This document shows positions 8,051-14,897 of a DNA stretch of 15,543 nucleotides, piece after piece. The notes below the pieces were generated by a model, which saw only the letters and a list, made by a program, of their open reading frames with translations, ran no database searches and was not told the origin of the DNA. A program made the position numbers and the translations under genes. The stretch is from an uncultured Clostridia bacterium (GTDB lineage Bacteria > Bacillota > Clostridia > Oscillospirales > CAG-272), in contig CANQXN010000025.1 in the NCBI GenBank assembly GCA_947627815.1, positions 1 through 15,543 on the forward strand, written 5' to 3'. The stretch's first letter is position 1. Every line of letters begins with the position of its first letter.

Positions 8051-8128
8051 GGGTAGGCACCGACAATCCATTTGTCGGGTGGGCGCCGACAATCCATTTG
8101 TCAGGCGGGCGCCGACCAATGGATTTTT
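8051..8128 (+). repeat. three 26-bp tandem units with hairpin-forming arms
   Basis: Units lie at 8051-8076, 8077-8102 and 8103-8128. Units 1 and 2 differ at two positions; both contain CCGACAATCCATTTGTC, in which CCGACAA and TTGTC(G/A)GG can pair. Unit 3 keeps the first part, but its core reads CCAATGGATT, the inverse complement sense of AATCCATT. The array lies between the riboswitch terminator and the ribU ribosome binding site, so it is part of the ribU leader. It has no spacers and is not a CRISPR array. Confidence 0.8.
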
Positions 8129-8150
8129 TGCCCGGAAAGAGGCGATTTAT

Positions 8151-8849
8151 ATGCAAAAAACAAAAACCAAAATTCTGAAATTGATCGTGCAGGCCATGTT
8201 TGCCGCCTTGGCGTTTCTCTCGATGTTCGTCATCAATTTCAAAGTGGCGGGCTTTCTCACGCTCGATCTGAAAGACACCTTTATTACCATTTCCGCCATG
8301 GCCATTTCGCCTGTCTCAGGCGCGGTCATCACGGTACTTGTTGTTCTTCTCGAATTTCTGACCATGAGTTCCACCGGTCCGTACGGCCTCATCATGAACC
8401 TTGTCTCCTCGCTGACCTTCTCGGTGGTCGTGTCCTTGCTTTACCGCTTGCGTCGTACCCGCGCGGGCGCTTATCTGTCGCTTGGCACCGGCGTCCTCAC
8501 GACCACGGCGGTGATGCTTGTGGCCAATCTGATTGTCACGCCGTTCTTTACCGGAAGCACGGTGGCCGAAGTGGCCGCCATGATTCCTACCTTGCTTTTG
8601 CCCTTTAATTTTATCAAATATGTTATGAATGCCGCGTTGATTTTCATTCTCTATAAGCCGATCTCGCAGGTTCTCAAACGCGGCGGCATCATCGCCGCCG
8701 GGGAGAGCCTCGATGAAAAAGACAAGTATCGCGTCAATGCGCGCACGGTTCTGTCCTGGGTCATCGGACTGGTTCTTATCGCGGTCAGTGTTGTCCTTCT
8801 GATTGTCGTTCTGGGCGGCGATTTTTATTGGGTGCGTCCGAAAGACTGA
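8151..8849 (+). CDS. ribU: riboflavin ECF transporter substrate-binding subunit RibU
   Basis: The membrane S component of an energy-coupling-factor transporter, expected to bind riboflavin and, with the shared EcfA-EcfA'-EcfT module encoded elsewhere, import it. The 232-residue product has about six membrane segments, including LIVQAMFAALAFLSMFVINF near the N-terminus, the 65-80 region, and a C-terminal helix LSWVIGLVLIAVSVVLLIVV. The N-terminal segment followed by LDLKDTFITISAMAISPVSG is typical of RibU-type S components (short Asp-containing loop, then a GP/SPxxG-like turn). The FMN riboswitch upstream fixes the vitamin. Start ATG 8151 has AAAGAGG (8136-8142) at 8 nt; the open frame extends upstream to 7797, but that part lies in the aptamer. 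Related S components for other vitamins look similar; the riboswitch makes riboflavin by far the best reading. Confidence 0.92.
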   Translation: MQKTKTKILKLIVQAMFAALAFLSMFVINFKVAGFLTLDLKDTFITISAMAISPVSGAVITVLVVLLEFLTMSSTGPYGLIMNLVSSLTFSVVVSLLYRLRRTRAGAYLSLGTGVLTTTAVMLVANLIVTPFFTGSTVAEVAAMIPTLLLPFNFIKYVMNAALIFILYKPISQVLKRGGIIAAGESLDEKDKYRVNARTVLSWVIGLVLIAVSVVLLIVVLGGDFYWVRPKD

Positions 8850-8887
8850 CCCTTTCTTGCTTTTTTTATCAAATGTGGGCGGATGAC

Positions 8888-8916
8888 TTGTTTTTTAAAG
8901 GTCTTTGTGGTACAAT
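8888..8916 (+). promoter_or_regulatory. extended -10 promoter of the COG2426-type gene
   Basis: TTGTTT (8888-8893), a 17-bp spacer, then TACAAT (8911-8916) preceded by TGG (8908-8910), an extended -10. Transcription should begin near 8922, giving a leader of about 30 nt. No good terminator separates it from ribU, so ribU readthrough may contribute. Confidence 0.75.
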
Positions 8917-8951
8917 AAATAAGATTCTAAGGAAAGGCTTTTGCTCCGCCT

Positions 8952-9449
8952 ATGTTGAAAGCTCTGGAAGATTTTTTGGTTCGCACCGTGGGGGTGCGGT
9001 TCGGCGTTTTTCTCTGCTCCATGATTCCCATCATCGAGCTGCGCGGCTCGGTGATTTTAGGGGCGGCGCTTTCGCTGCCGTGGTGGCAGACCTTTCTGAT
9101 CAGTATTGTCGGCAATATGCTTCCGATCCCCTTCATTCTTCTCCTTTTGCGCTGGGTGCTGGAAAAGATGAAGAAAACAAAACTCTTCGGCGGCATGGCG
9201 CGCTGGCTGGAAAGAAAGGCCGAGAAAAATCGCGGCAAGGTGGATAAATACGGCTTTTGGGGGCTTTGCCTTCTGGTCGCGATCCCCCTGCCGGGTACGG
9301 GCGCCTGGACAGGAGCGCTTGTGGCATCGCTGATGAAAATGAACTTCTGGCGCGCGATGGCGGCCATTTTTGTGGGCGTACTTCTGGCGGGAACCGTCAT
9401 GACGCTGGCAAGCTACGGTGTTGTGAGCTTTCTCTCTTTTCTTGCCTGA
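8952..9449 (+). CDS. small multi-drug export-type membrane protein (COG2426 family)
   Basis: A 165-residue integral membrane protein that I assign to the putative small multi-drug export family (COG2426, Sm_multidrug_ex). The features are an N-terminal hydrophobic stretch with IPIIELRGSVILGAAL (about 25-40), a second segment with GNMLPIPFILLLLRWVL (about 56-72), a basic cytoplasmic loop rich in Lys and Arg (about 73-98), and then AIPLPGTGAWTGALVASL (about 110-127) and a last helix with VGVLLAGTVMTLASYGVV. The paired ELRG and PLPGTGAWTG motifs are characteristic. The family name reflects a drug-export proposal; the substrate is not firmly established. The start ATG 8952 has AAGG/AAAGG (8929-8937) 14 nt upstream, a loose fit, with no better in-frame start. 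It is a single-gene unit with its own promoter and terminator. Confidence 0.85.
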   Translation: MLKALEDFLVRTVGVRFGVFLCSMIPIIELRGSVILGAALSLPWWQTFLISIVGNMLPIPFILLLLRWVLEKMKKTKLFGGMARWLERKAEKNRGKVDKYGFWGLCLLVAIPLPGTGAWTGALVASLMKMNFWRAMAAIFVGVLLAGTVMTLASYGVVSFLSFLA

Positions 9450-9462
9450 AAGGTCTCTTTAC

Positions 9463-9501
9463 AAGAATCGGTTTTCCGTATGGAAAACCGATTCTTTTTT
9501 T
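9463..9501 (+). terminator. strong intrinsic terminator after the COG2426-type gene
   Basis: A perfect inverted repeat of 14 bp or more, AGAATCGGTTTTCC (9464-9477) with GGAAAACCGATTCT (9482-9495), closes loop GTAT and runs into an 8-T tract (9494-9501). It is the cleanest terminator in the window, 15 nt after the stop codon. Confidence 0.93.
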
Positions 9502-9510
9502 GTCATCCTC

Positions 9511-9538
9511 TTGACATTTCGGCTTTTTGTGCTACAAT
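9511..9538 (+). promoter_or_regulatory. extended -10 promoter of the permease gene
   Basis: TTGACA (9511-9516), a 16-bp spacer, and TACAAT (9533-9538) directly preceded by TGC, an extended -10. It begins 10 nt after the previous terminator, so the permease is an independent unit. Confidence 0.88.
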
Positions 9539-9544
9539 AAATCC

Positions 9545-9663
9545 CGGCAAAGAGGGAAGGGTATTTGCCGCCTTGCGGCGCCCGCCGTCCCGGCTTTTGC
9601 CGTCCCCCGCCGGCCCCTTTTTCCTGCCGGGCGGGTATTTTGCTGCCTGAGCGGAGCTTTTTT
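9545..9663 (+). promoter_or_regulatory. GC-rich structured leader of the permease gene
   Basis: About 119 nt of untranslated leader, much richer in G+C than other spacers here. Hairpin one is GCCGC (9567-9571) / GCGGC (9575-9579). Hairpin two pairs 9606-9614 with 9626-9635, leaving one bulged G. GGGTATTT followed by a GC.GCCT stretch occurs twice (9559-9573 and 9633-9648). I do not recognise a known riboswitch class; it may be regulatory or only structured. Confidence 0.4.
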
Positions 9664-10962
9664 ATGATTGCCATTTTGATTGCGGCAGTGACCTGCCTTG
9701 TGATGATCTGCAGTATTTTTTTCTTCCCGCATTTGCGCCTCGGGAAACGCTCTATCGATACTTATTGGCTTGTGGCGCTTGCCGGCGCGCTTATCACCGT
9801 CGCCTCAGGGCAGGTCGATCTTGCCGCCATCGGCCGTGCGCTTGTGGCCGATACCTCGGTGAACCCTTTAAAAATTCTTATTCTCTTTCTTTCAATGACC
9901 CTGATTTCGGTTTTTCTCGATGAAGTTGGCTTCTTCCATTACCTTGCTCATAGGACGCTGGCCTTTGCCAACGGGCATCAGTTCCGCCTGTTCGCGGTGC
10001 TTTATCTGACCGTTTCGCTCTTGACCGTCTTTACCTCCAACGATATCATTGTCCTGACCTTTACGCCCTTTATCTGCTATCTTGCCAAAAACGAGCATAT
10101 CAGCCCCACGCCCTATCTGATTGCCGAGTTTGTCGCGGCCAACACGATGAGCATGATGTTTGTCATCGGCAACCCCACCAATATTTATATCGCGTCCTCC
10201 TACGGCATCGACTTTTTTTCCTATTTCAAAGTGATGGCGCTGCCGACGCTCGCCGCCTCGCTCACGGCCTTTCTGGTACTCTGTTTGCTTTTCCACCGCT
10301 CTCTTCGTATGCCCACGCATGTGGAGCCGGAAAGCTCGAAAATCAAAAGCAAGCCGCTTCTCGTCATCGGTCTTGCCGACCTTGTGATATGCACGCTTCT
10401 TTTGGTGTTCAGCTCTTATCTCGATGTGGAGATGTGGGCGGTGTCGCTTGCCGCCGTGACGGCGCTCTTTCTTTTGGTGGGGCTTTACTGCCTTGTGCGC
10501 AGAGAATCGCCCGAGGAACTGAAAGCCACGCTGAAACGGGGACCATGGCAGCTCGTACCCTTTATGCTTTCCATGTTTGTGTTGGTGCTGTCGCTCTCTC
10601 AGGTGGGCGTGCCGGAATGGATCGAAGCGGATCTCGGGGAAGGGCATCCCGTGTTTGCCTACGGCGTCGCCTCCTTCTTATCCGCCAATCTCATCAACAA
10701 TATCCCGATGAGCGTGCTGTTCTGCCCGGTGATCGGAAAATTGCCGGTGATGTCGCAGCTGCCCGCCGCCTATGCCGCCATCGTCGGCTCCAATCTCGGC
10801 GCATATCTTACGCCGATCGGGGCGCTGGCCGGCATTATGTGGCTTTCGCTGCTCAAAAATCACGGCGTCAAATTCCGCTGCCTCGACTTTATCCGCTACG
10901 GCGCCGCCGTGGCGCTGCCCGCGCTTGCCGCCGCCCTGTTTTCTCTTTCGCTGGTGCTTTAA
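9664..10962 (+). CDS. ArsB/NhaD-type (ion transporter superfamily) permease
   Basis: A 432-residue membrane protein with about 10-12 hydrophobic segments, of the ArsB/NhaD/SLC13-like ion transporter superfamily. Matching motifs are two inverted-repeat hallmarks: TSNDIIVLTFTPFICY with GNPTNIYIAS in the N-terminal half, and NLINNIPMSVLF with GSNLGAYLTPIGALAGIMW in the C-terminal half. Members export arsenite or antimonite, exchange Na+/H+, or move carboxylates. With no arsR, arsC or arsA nearby, arsenite is not supported more than other substrates. Start ATG 9664 has GGAG (9653-9656) at 7 nt and begins directly with a membrane segment; a frame starting at 9565 would add 33 Arg/Pro-rich residues from the GC-rich leader and is rejected. 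It has its own extended -10 promoter. Confidence 0.85.
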   Translation: MIAILIAAVTCLVMICSIFFFPHLRLGKRSIDTYWLVALAGALITVASGQVDLAAIGRALVADTSVNPLKILILFLSMTLISVFLDEVGFFHYLAHRTLAFANGHQFRLFAVLYLTVSLLTVFTSNDIIVLTFTPFICYLAKNEHISPTPYLIAEFVAANTMSMMFVIGNPTNIYIASSYGIDFFSYFKVMALPTLAASLTAFLVLCLLFHRSLRMPTHVEPESSKIKSKPLLVIGLADLVICTLLLVFSSYLDVEMWAVSLAAVTALFLLVGLYCLVRRESPEELKATLKRGPWQLVPFMLSMFVLVLSLSQVGVPEWIEADLGEGHPVFAYGVASFLSANLINNIPMSVLFCPVIGKLPVMSQLPAAYAAIVGSNLGAYLTPIGALAGIMWLSLLKNHGVKFRCLDFIRYGAAVALPALAAALFSLSLVL

Positions 10963-10980
10963 TTTTGTCGCCCTTTTGTG

Positions 10981-11007
10981 AAAAAAAGCCGAAAAACCGC
11001 TTTTTTT
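10981..11007 (+). terminator. possible weak terminator after the permease gene
   Basis: AAAAAAAGC (10981-10989) and GCTTTTTTT (10999-11007) form a 9-bp stem ending in T's, but only two of the pairs are G-C. An overlapping inverted repeat, CGCTTTTT / AAAAAGCG (10998-11017), abuts the next -35 box. Either may reduce readthrough into metK. Confidence 0.3.
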
Positions 11008-11017
11008 GAAAAAAGCG

Positions 11018-11045
11018 TTGACAAATCGCGAAGGATGTGTATAAT
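11018..11045 (+). promoter_or_regulatory. metK promoter
   Basis: TTGACA (11018-11023), a 16-bp spacer and TATAAT (11040-11045), both consensus. The SAM aptamer begins 10 nt after the -10 box, so the riboswitch occupies the very start of the transcript. Confidence 0.92.
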
Positions 11046-11054
11046 ATAAATAAC

Positions 11055-11139
11055 CTCTTATCAAGAGTGGCGGAGGGACAGGCCCTGTGAAGCCACGGCA
11101 ACCTGCGTTTTGTAAGGTGCCAATTCCATGGAGATGAGA
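11055..11139 (+). promoter_or_regulatory. SAM-I (S-box) riboswitch controlling metK
   Basis: The leader binds S-adenosylmethionine and turns metK off when SAM is abundant. The S-box core is clear: CTTATCAAGAGTGGCGGAGG, GGCCCTGTGAAGCCACGGCA, then AAGGTGCCAATTCC and GATGAGA. P1 pairs TCTTATC (11056-11062) with GATGAGA (11133-11139), including one G-U. The terminator starts at the last P1 base, which fits transcriptional control. The ATG inside the aptamer at 11128 opens a long frame but is not the gene start. Confidence 0.96.
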
Positions 11140-11176
11140 AAAGCACCCATGGGTCACCCTGGGTGCTTTTGTTTTT
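11139..11176 (+). terminator. expression-platform terminator of the SAM riboswitch
   Basis: AAAAGCACCCA (11139-11149) pairs perfectly with TGGGTGCTTTT (11160-11170); the 10-nt loop can itself fold (GGGT/ACCC). GTTTTT follows. Its 5' arm can alternatively pair with GGTGC in the aptamer (11116-11120 region), a likely antiterminator. Confidence 0.9.
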
Positions 11177-11177
11177 C

Positions 11178-11337
11178 TTGCGGCGCGGTTTGGCGTTTTT
11201 GTCAACACCGCCGAAGCGAAAATCTTGAAGAGAAAAGATCCCGGCCTTGTGCAGGATATGGCCGGAAAAGACAAAAAGAAAGGCGCTTCTTTCTGCGCGC
11301 AAGGGATGCGCGCAGGCAAGCGAAACAGGAACTTCTT
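11178..11337 (+). other. metK leader between riboswitch terminator and start codon
   Basis: A 160-nt noncoding leader. It contains a perfect hairpin CTGCGCGC (11293-11300) / GCGCGCAG (11308-11315) ending 11 nt before the AGGA of the metK ribosome binding site. I see no gene; this hairpin is close enough to affect translation. Confidence 0.45.
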
Positions 11338-12522
11338 ATGAAAAAACTCTTTACTTCCGAATCCGTGACAGAAGGGCATCCCGACAAGGTTTGCGATATC
11401 ATTTCCGATTCGATTCTCGATGCGATTCTCTCGCAGGATGCCGATGCCCGCGTGGCATGTGAGACGACCGCCACCACCGGCATCATCAATCTTTTCGGCG
11501 AGATCACCACGACGGCTTCCGTGGATTTTGAAGCCATCGTGCGGCGCTGTCTGCGCGCCATCGGCTATGACCGCGCCAAATATGGCTTTGACGGCGATAC
11601 CTGCGCCGTGGTTTCCTCGCTGCATAAACAGTCGCCCGATATCGCGCTTGGCGTCGACCGTTCTTTAGAGGCCAAACAGCAGACCGAGAGCGATGCTTTC
11701 AGCATCGGCGCCGGCGACCAGGGCATGATGTTTGGTTATGCCTGCGACGAAACGCCGGAACTCATGCCGCTCCCGATTTCTTTGGCGCACGCGCTGGCCA
11801 AGCGCCTGACGCAAGTGCGCAAAGAGGGCATTCTGCCCTATCTGCGGCCGGACGGCAAGACCCAGGTGACGGTGGAATATGACGGCGATCGCCCGCTGCG
11901 CGTGGACACCGTCGTGATTTCCGCCCAGCACGATCCCGATGTCGATCATGATACCATTGAACGGGATATTCGTGCGCATGTGATTGTTCCTGTCATTGAC
12001 AAGGCGCTGCTTGATGACAAGACGAAATTTTATGTCAATCCCACCGGGCGTTTTGTGGTGGGCGGCCCTATGGGCGATTCCGGCTTGACCGGACGCAAGA
12101 TCATTGTGGATACTTACGGCGGATATGCCCGCCACGGCGGCGGCGCTTTTTCCGGCAAAGACCCCACCAAGGTGGATCGGTCGGCTACTTATGCCGCCCG
12201 CTATATTGCCAAAAACATCGTGGCAGCGGGGCTTGCCAGACGCTGCGAAGTACAGGTGGCTTACGCCATCGGCGTGGCGCACCCCGTGTCGCTCTTAATC
12301 GACACCTTTGGCACCTCCGCGCTGTCCGGCGATCTCATCGCCGATGCGGTGAGCCGCCTCGTCGACCTGAGGCCGGCGGCCATTATCGAAAAATTCTCCC
12401 TGCGCCGTCCCATTTACGCGCCGCTTGCCGCTTATGGACAGATCGGGCGGGAAGAGTTGGGCTGCCCTTGGGAGGCGCTTGACCTGGTGCCGGCGCTGAA
12501 AGCGGCGCTGGGCGGCCGTTGA
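11338..12522 (+). CDS. metK: S-adenosylmethionine synthetase (methionine adenosyltransferase)
   Basis: Cytoplasmic enzyme making S-adenosylmethionine from methionine and ATP, with release of phosphate and pyrophosphate; SAM then serves methylation, polyamine and radical-SAM reactions. The 394-residue product is normal length. Motifs are GHPDKVCD (13-20), which helps bind ATP and divalent metal; GAGDQG (124-129), the family signature; DSGLTGRK; and GGGAFSGKD (267-275), the second signature. The C-terminal region has the expected LRRPIYAPLAAYGQIGR. The start ATG 11338 has AGGA (11327-11330) 7 nt upstream and gives MKKLFTSESVTEGHPDK, the family N-terminus. A frame opening at 11128 inside the riboswitch would add 70 unrelated residues. 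The SAM riboswitch upstream agrees with the function. recD2 follows after 137 nt. Confidence 0.97.
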   Translation: MKKLFTSESVTEGHPDKVCDIISDSILDAILSQDADARVACETTATTGIINLFGEITTTASVDFEAIVRRCLRAIGYDRAKYGFDGDTCAVVSSLHKQSPDIALGVDRSLEAKQQTESDAFSIGAGDQGMMFGYACDETPELMPLPISLAHALAKRLTQVRKEGILPYLRPDGKTQVTVEYDGDRPLRVDTVVISAQHDPDVDHDTIERDIRAHVIVPVIDKALLDDKTKFYVNPTGRFVVGGPMGDSGLTGRKIIVDTYGGYARHGGGAFSGKDPTKVDRSATYAARYIAKNIVAAGLARRCEVQVAYAIGVAHPVSLLIDTFGTSALSGDLIADAVSRLVDLRPAAIIEKFSLRRPIYAPLAAYGQIGREELGCPWEALDLVPALKAALGGR

Positions 12523-12567
12523 ATCGGCTGCCTGTCCGGGCGCTCTGACATGGCTGTCTGAAATACA

Positions 12568-12613
12568 CTGCCGGCAAATCGGCGCAAAAGAGTGCCGTTC
12601 TGCCGGCGGTTTT
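12568..12613 (+). terminator. probable terminator after metK
   Basis: A two-part hairpin: outer stem CTGCCGGCA (12568-12576) with TGCCGGCGG (12601-12609), one G-U; a small internal loop; inner stem CGGCGC (12580-12585) with GTGCCG (12592-12597), one G-U; and a TTTT tail. The stem is stable and the U tract short, so some readthrough into recD2 is likely. I found no clear promoter between it and 12645. Confidence 0.55.
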
Positions 12614-12659
12614 CCCTCTGGCCGATCGGTCGGTCATCACAGGAAAGGAGGAGGCGTGC

Positions 12660-14885
12660 ATGGGTCTTTTGGAAGAAGCCGAACAAAGACATCTCGACGG
12701 CGATACGCTGGAAGGCGTGATTGAAAATGTCATTTACTGCAACGAATCCAACGGTTACGCGGTGTGCGAATTGGCTGTCGGAGACGAGCTTGTGACGATT
12801 GTCGGGATCATGCCCTATATCAATGCCGGCGAGACGATCAAAGCACGGGGAAAATGGGAAAAACACGCCGCCTACGGCGACCAGTTCAAGGTGGAGTCCT
12901 ATGAAAAGCAATTGCCCGCCAGCGCCGACGCTATCATAAAATACCTTTCCTCCGGCATGATCAAGGGGTTGGGCGCCGTCACGGCCAAACGCATTGTGGA
13001 TCAGTTCGGCGAGGACACCTTCGATGTCATAGAGAGTCACCCCGAGTGGCTCACGGACATAAAAGGCATTACGGCCAAAAAAGCGCAGGAGATTTCGGAG
13101 GCTTTCAAGGATCAGTTCGGCGTGCGGTCGATCATGCTCTTCTGCCGTGACTTTTTCGGTCCGGCCATCATCATGAAGATCTATAAAAAATGGGGTTCCG
13201 CCGCCATCGATACCATCAACCGCAACCCCTATGCGCTTTGCGACGAGATATACGGCATCGGGTTTGACCGCGCCGATCAGCTTGCCGCCTCCATCGGCTA
13301 TGCGAAAGACTCGGAATTTCGGATCGGCGCCGGCCTCAAATACGCGCTTTCCTATAACGCCACGCACAACGGCCATATGTACATTCCCCGGGACAAGCTG
13401 GTGGCTTTGACGGCGGAGCTTCTGGAACTGGATTCCGCTCTGATTGAGCCGGTGCTGAAGTCGCTGGAGGATAGCAAGGCGCTTGTCACGGTCGACTATG
13501 GCGGCCGCGCCTGCACCTATCTTGCGGAATATTATGAGGCCGAATGTTACATTGTACGCAAGCTGCTCCTGTTGGATACCCTCTGCGAGAAAACCCCGTT
13601 AGACGATATTGAACACATGATCAACCAGATCGAGTATGAGGAGCAGGTCTCTTACGCCAAATTACAGCGCAAAGCGATCATCGCCGCCGTCAACAACGGC
13701 GTTATGCTTTTGACCGGCGGCCCCGGCACCGGAAAAACCACGATCATACGGGCGGTGATTCGAATCTACGATCGGATGGGCTTCAAAATCGCGTTGGCGG
13801 CTCCCACCGGCCGCGCCGCCAAGCGCATGTCGGAAGCGACACAGTGCGAAGCCAAGACGATTCATCGGCTGCTCGATATGGAATATTTGGCCGGGGAGCG
13901 AACCAAATTCAGGCGAAACGAAAACAATCTTTTAGAGGAAGAAGTGATCATCATTGACGAGGCTTCCATGATGGACGCCTTGCTGATCACCGCCTTGCTG
14001 AAAGCCATGCGGCCCGGCGCCCGGCTGATGCTCATCGGGGATGCCGATCAATTGCCCTCGGTGGGCGCGGGGCAGGTACTCTGCGACCTTCTCGCTTCCG
14101 ACCGTTTTGCCACCGTCCGCCTGACCGAGATTTTCCGTCAGGCGCAGGAAAGCCGGATCGTCACCAACGCGCACGCGATCAACCACGGGGAACTCCCCGT
14201 ACTTACCGATAAAAAAGGCGATTTCTTTTTTCTCTCGCGGGAAAATGAAGCGGATATTCTTCCCACCGTGGTGAATCTCTGCTGCCACCGTTTGCCGAAA
14301 ACCTACGGGGTCGACAAAAGAGACGCCATTCAGGTCATCACGCCCTCCCACAAAGGGGTCGCTGGCACCGAGGCGCTGAACAGCGCTCTTCAGCGGGCGC
14401 TGAATCCGCCGCAACCCGGGCGACGAGAACGCAAATTTCGCGGCGTTGTCTTTCGGGAAGGGGATAAAGTCATGCAGATCCGCAACAACTATGAACTGGA
14501 GTGGGAGCGGTATGACGAAAAAGGCTGCGGCATTTTCAACGGCGATATCGGCGTGATCGAGGCCATCAGCTTTTCCGACGAGGTGATGCGCATCAATTTT
14601 GACGACCGAATCTGCCTGTACGAATTTGCCAAGCTTGAGGATCTCGAACACGCCTACGCCATCACTGTCCATAAAAGCCAGGGCAGTGAATATCCCTTTG
14701 TGATCATTCCACTTTTTCGCTATGCGCCACGGCTTTTGACCCGCAATCTTTTGTATACCGCGGTGACGCGGGCGCAAAAGACGGTGATTCTGGTTGGCTC
14801 CGCCTCCGTCGTACAGACCATGGTGGAAAACAACCGGCAATCCAAACGCTATACCGGCCTTTCGCGGCTGCTCGAACAGGCATAG
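12660..14885 (+). CDS. recD2: RecD2 (YrrC-type) ATP-dependent DNA helicase
   Basis: A 741-residue superfamily 1B 5'-3' DNA helicase of the RecD2 type, found in bacteria that lack RecBCD and implicated in repair and replication-fork maintenance. Residues 1-85 form an OB-like N-terminal part. Helix-hairpin-helix repeats follow (IKGLGAVTAKRIV, 101-113; IKGITAKKAQEI, 134-145). The helicase core has Walker A GGPGTGKT (353-360), Walker B region VIIIDEASMM with DEAS at 433-436, GDADQLPSVGAG, a motif III/IV region with LTEIFRQ, and motifs V/VI with HKSQG (671-675) and YTAVTRA (699-705). Start ATG 12660 has AGGAGG (12646-12651) at 8 nt. RecB and RecC partners are absent from this window, and the long N-terminal extension separates it from RecD of RecBCD. 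The comFC-like gene starts 12 nt after its stop, so the two are likely cotranscribed. Confidence 0.96.
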   Translation: MGLLEEAEQRHLDGDTLEGVIENVIYCNESNGYAVCELAVGDELVTIVGIMPYINAGETIKARGKWEKHAAYGDQFKVESYEKQLPASADAIIKYLSSGMIKGLGAVTAKRIVDQFGEDTFDVIESHPEWLTDIKGITAKKAQEISEAFKDQFGVRSIMLFCRDFFGPAIIMKIYKKWGSAAIDTINRNPYALCDEIYGIGFDRADQLAASIGYAKDSEFRIGAGLKYALSYNATHNGHMYIPRDKLVALTAELLELDSALIEPVLKSLEDSKALVTVDYGGRACTYLAEYYEAECYIVRKLLLLDTLCEKTPLDDIEHMINQIEYEEQVSYAKLQRKAIIAAVNNGVMLLTGGPGTGKTTIIRAVIRIYDRMGFKIALAAPTGRAAKRMSEATQCEAKTIHRLLDMEYLAGERTKFRRNENNLLEEEVIIIDEASMMDALLITALLKAMRPGARLMLIGDADQLPSVGAGQVLCDLLASDRFATVRLTEIFRQAQESRIVTNAHAINHGELPVLTDKKGDFFFLSRENEADILPTVVNLCCHRLPKTYGVDKRDAIQVITPSHKGVAGTEALNSALQRALNPPQPGRRERKFRGVVFREGDKVMQIRNNYELEWERYDEKGCGIFNGDIGVIEAISFSDEVMRINFDDRICLYEFAKLEDLEHAYAITVHKSQGSEYPFVIIPLFRYAPRLLTRNLLYTAVTRAQKTVILVGSASVVQTMVENNRQSKRYTGLSRLLEQA

Positions 14886-14897
14886 AGGCGGGGCGGT

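Noticed and set aside
8051..8128. CRISPR array
   Set aside because: The repeats are directly adjacent with no spacers, and no cas genes are present.
7797..8150. Long N-terminal extension of RibU
   Set aside because: It runs through the FMN aptamer, the terminator and the tandem repeats; the membrane protein begins normally at 8151.
8840..8867. Terminator after ribU
   Set aside because: The GAAAG/CTTTC stem has only 5 pairs and the T run is detached by four bases; too weak to call.
9565..9663. Extension of the permease by 33 residues
   Set aside because: Arg/Pro-rich translation of a GC-rich leader; a ribosome binding site and a membrane segment start at 9664.
9545..9663. Known riboswitch class (for example yybP-ykoY type) in the permease leader
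   Set aside because: I could not find the conserved core sequences of any class I know.
11128..11337. Extension of metK from an ATG inside the SAM riboswitch
   Set aside because: It translates the aptamer and terminator; family length and N-terminus match the ATG at 11338.
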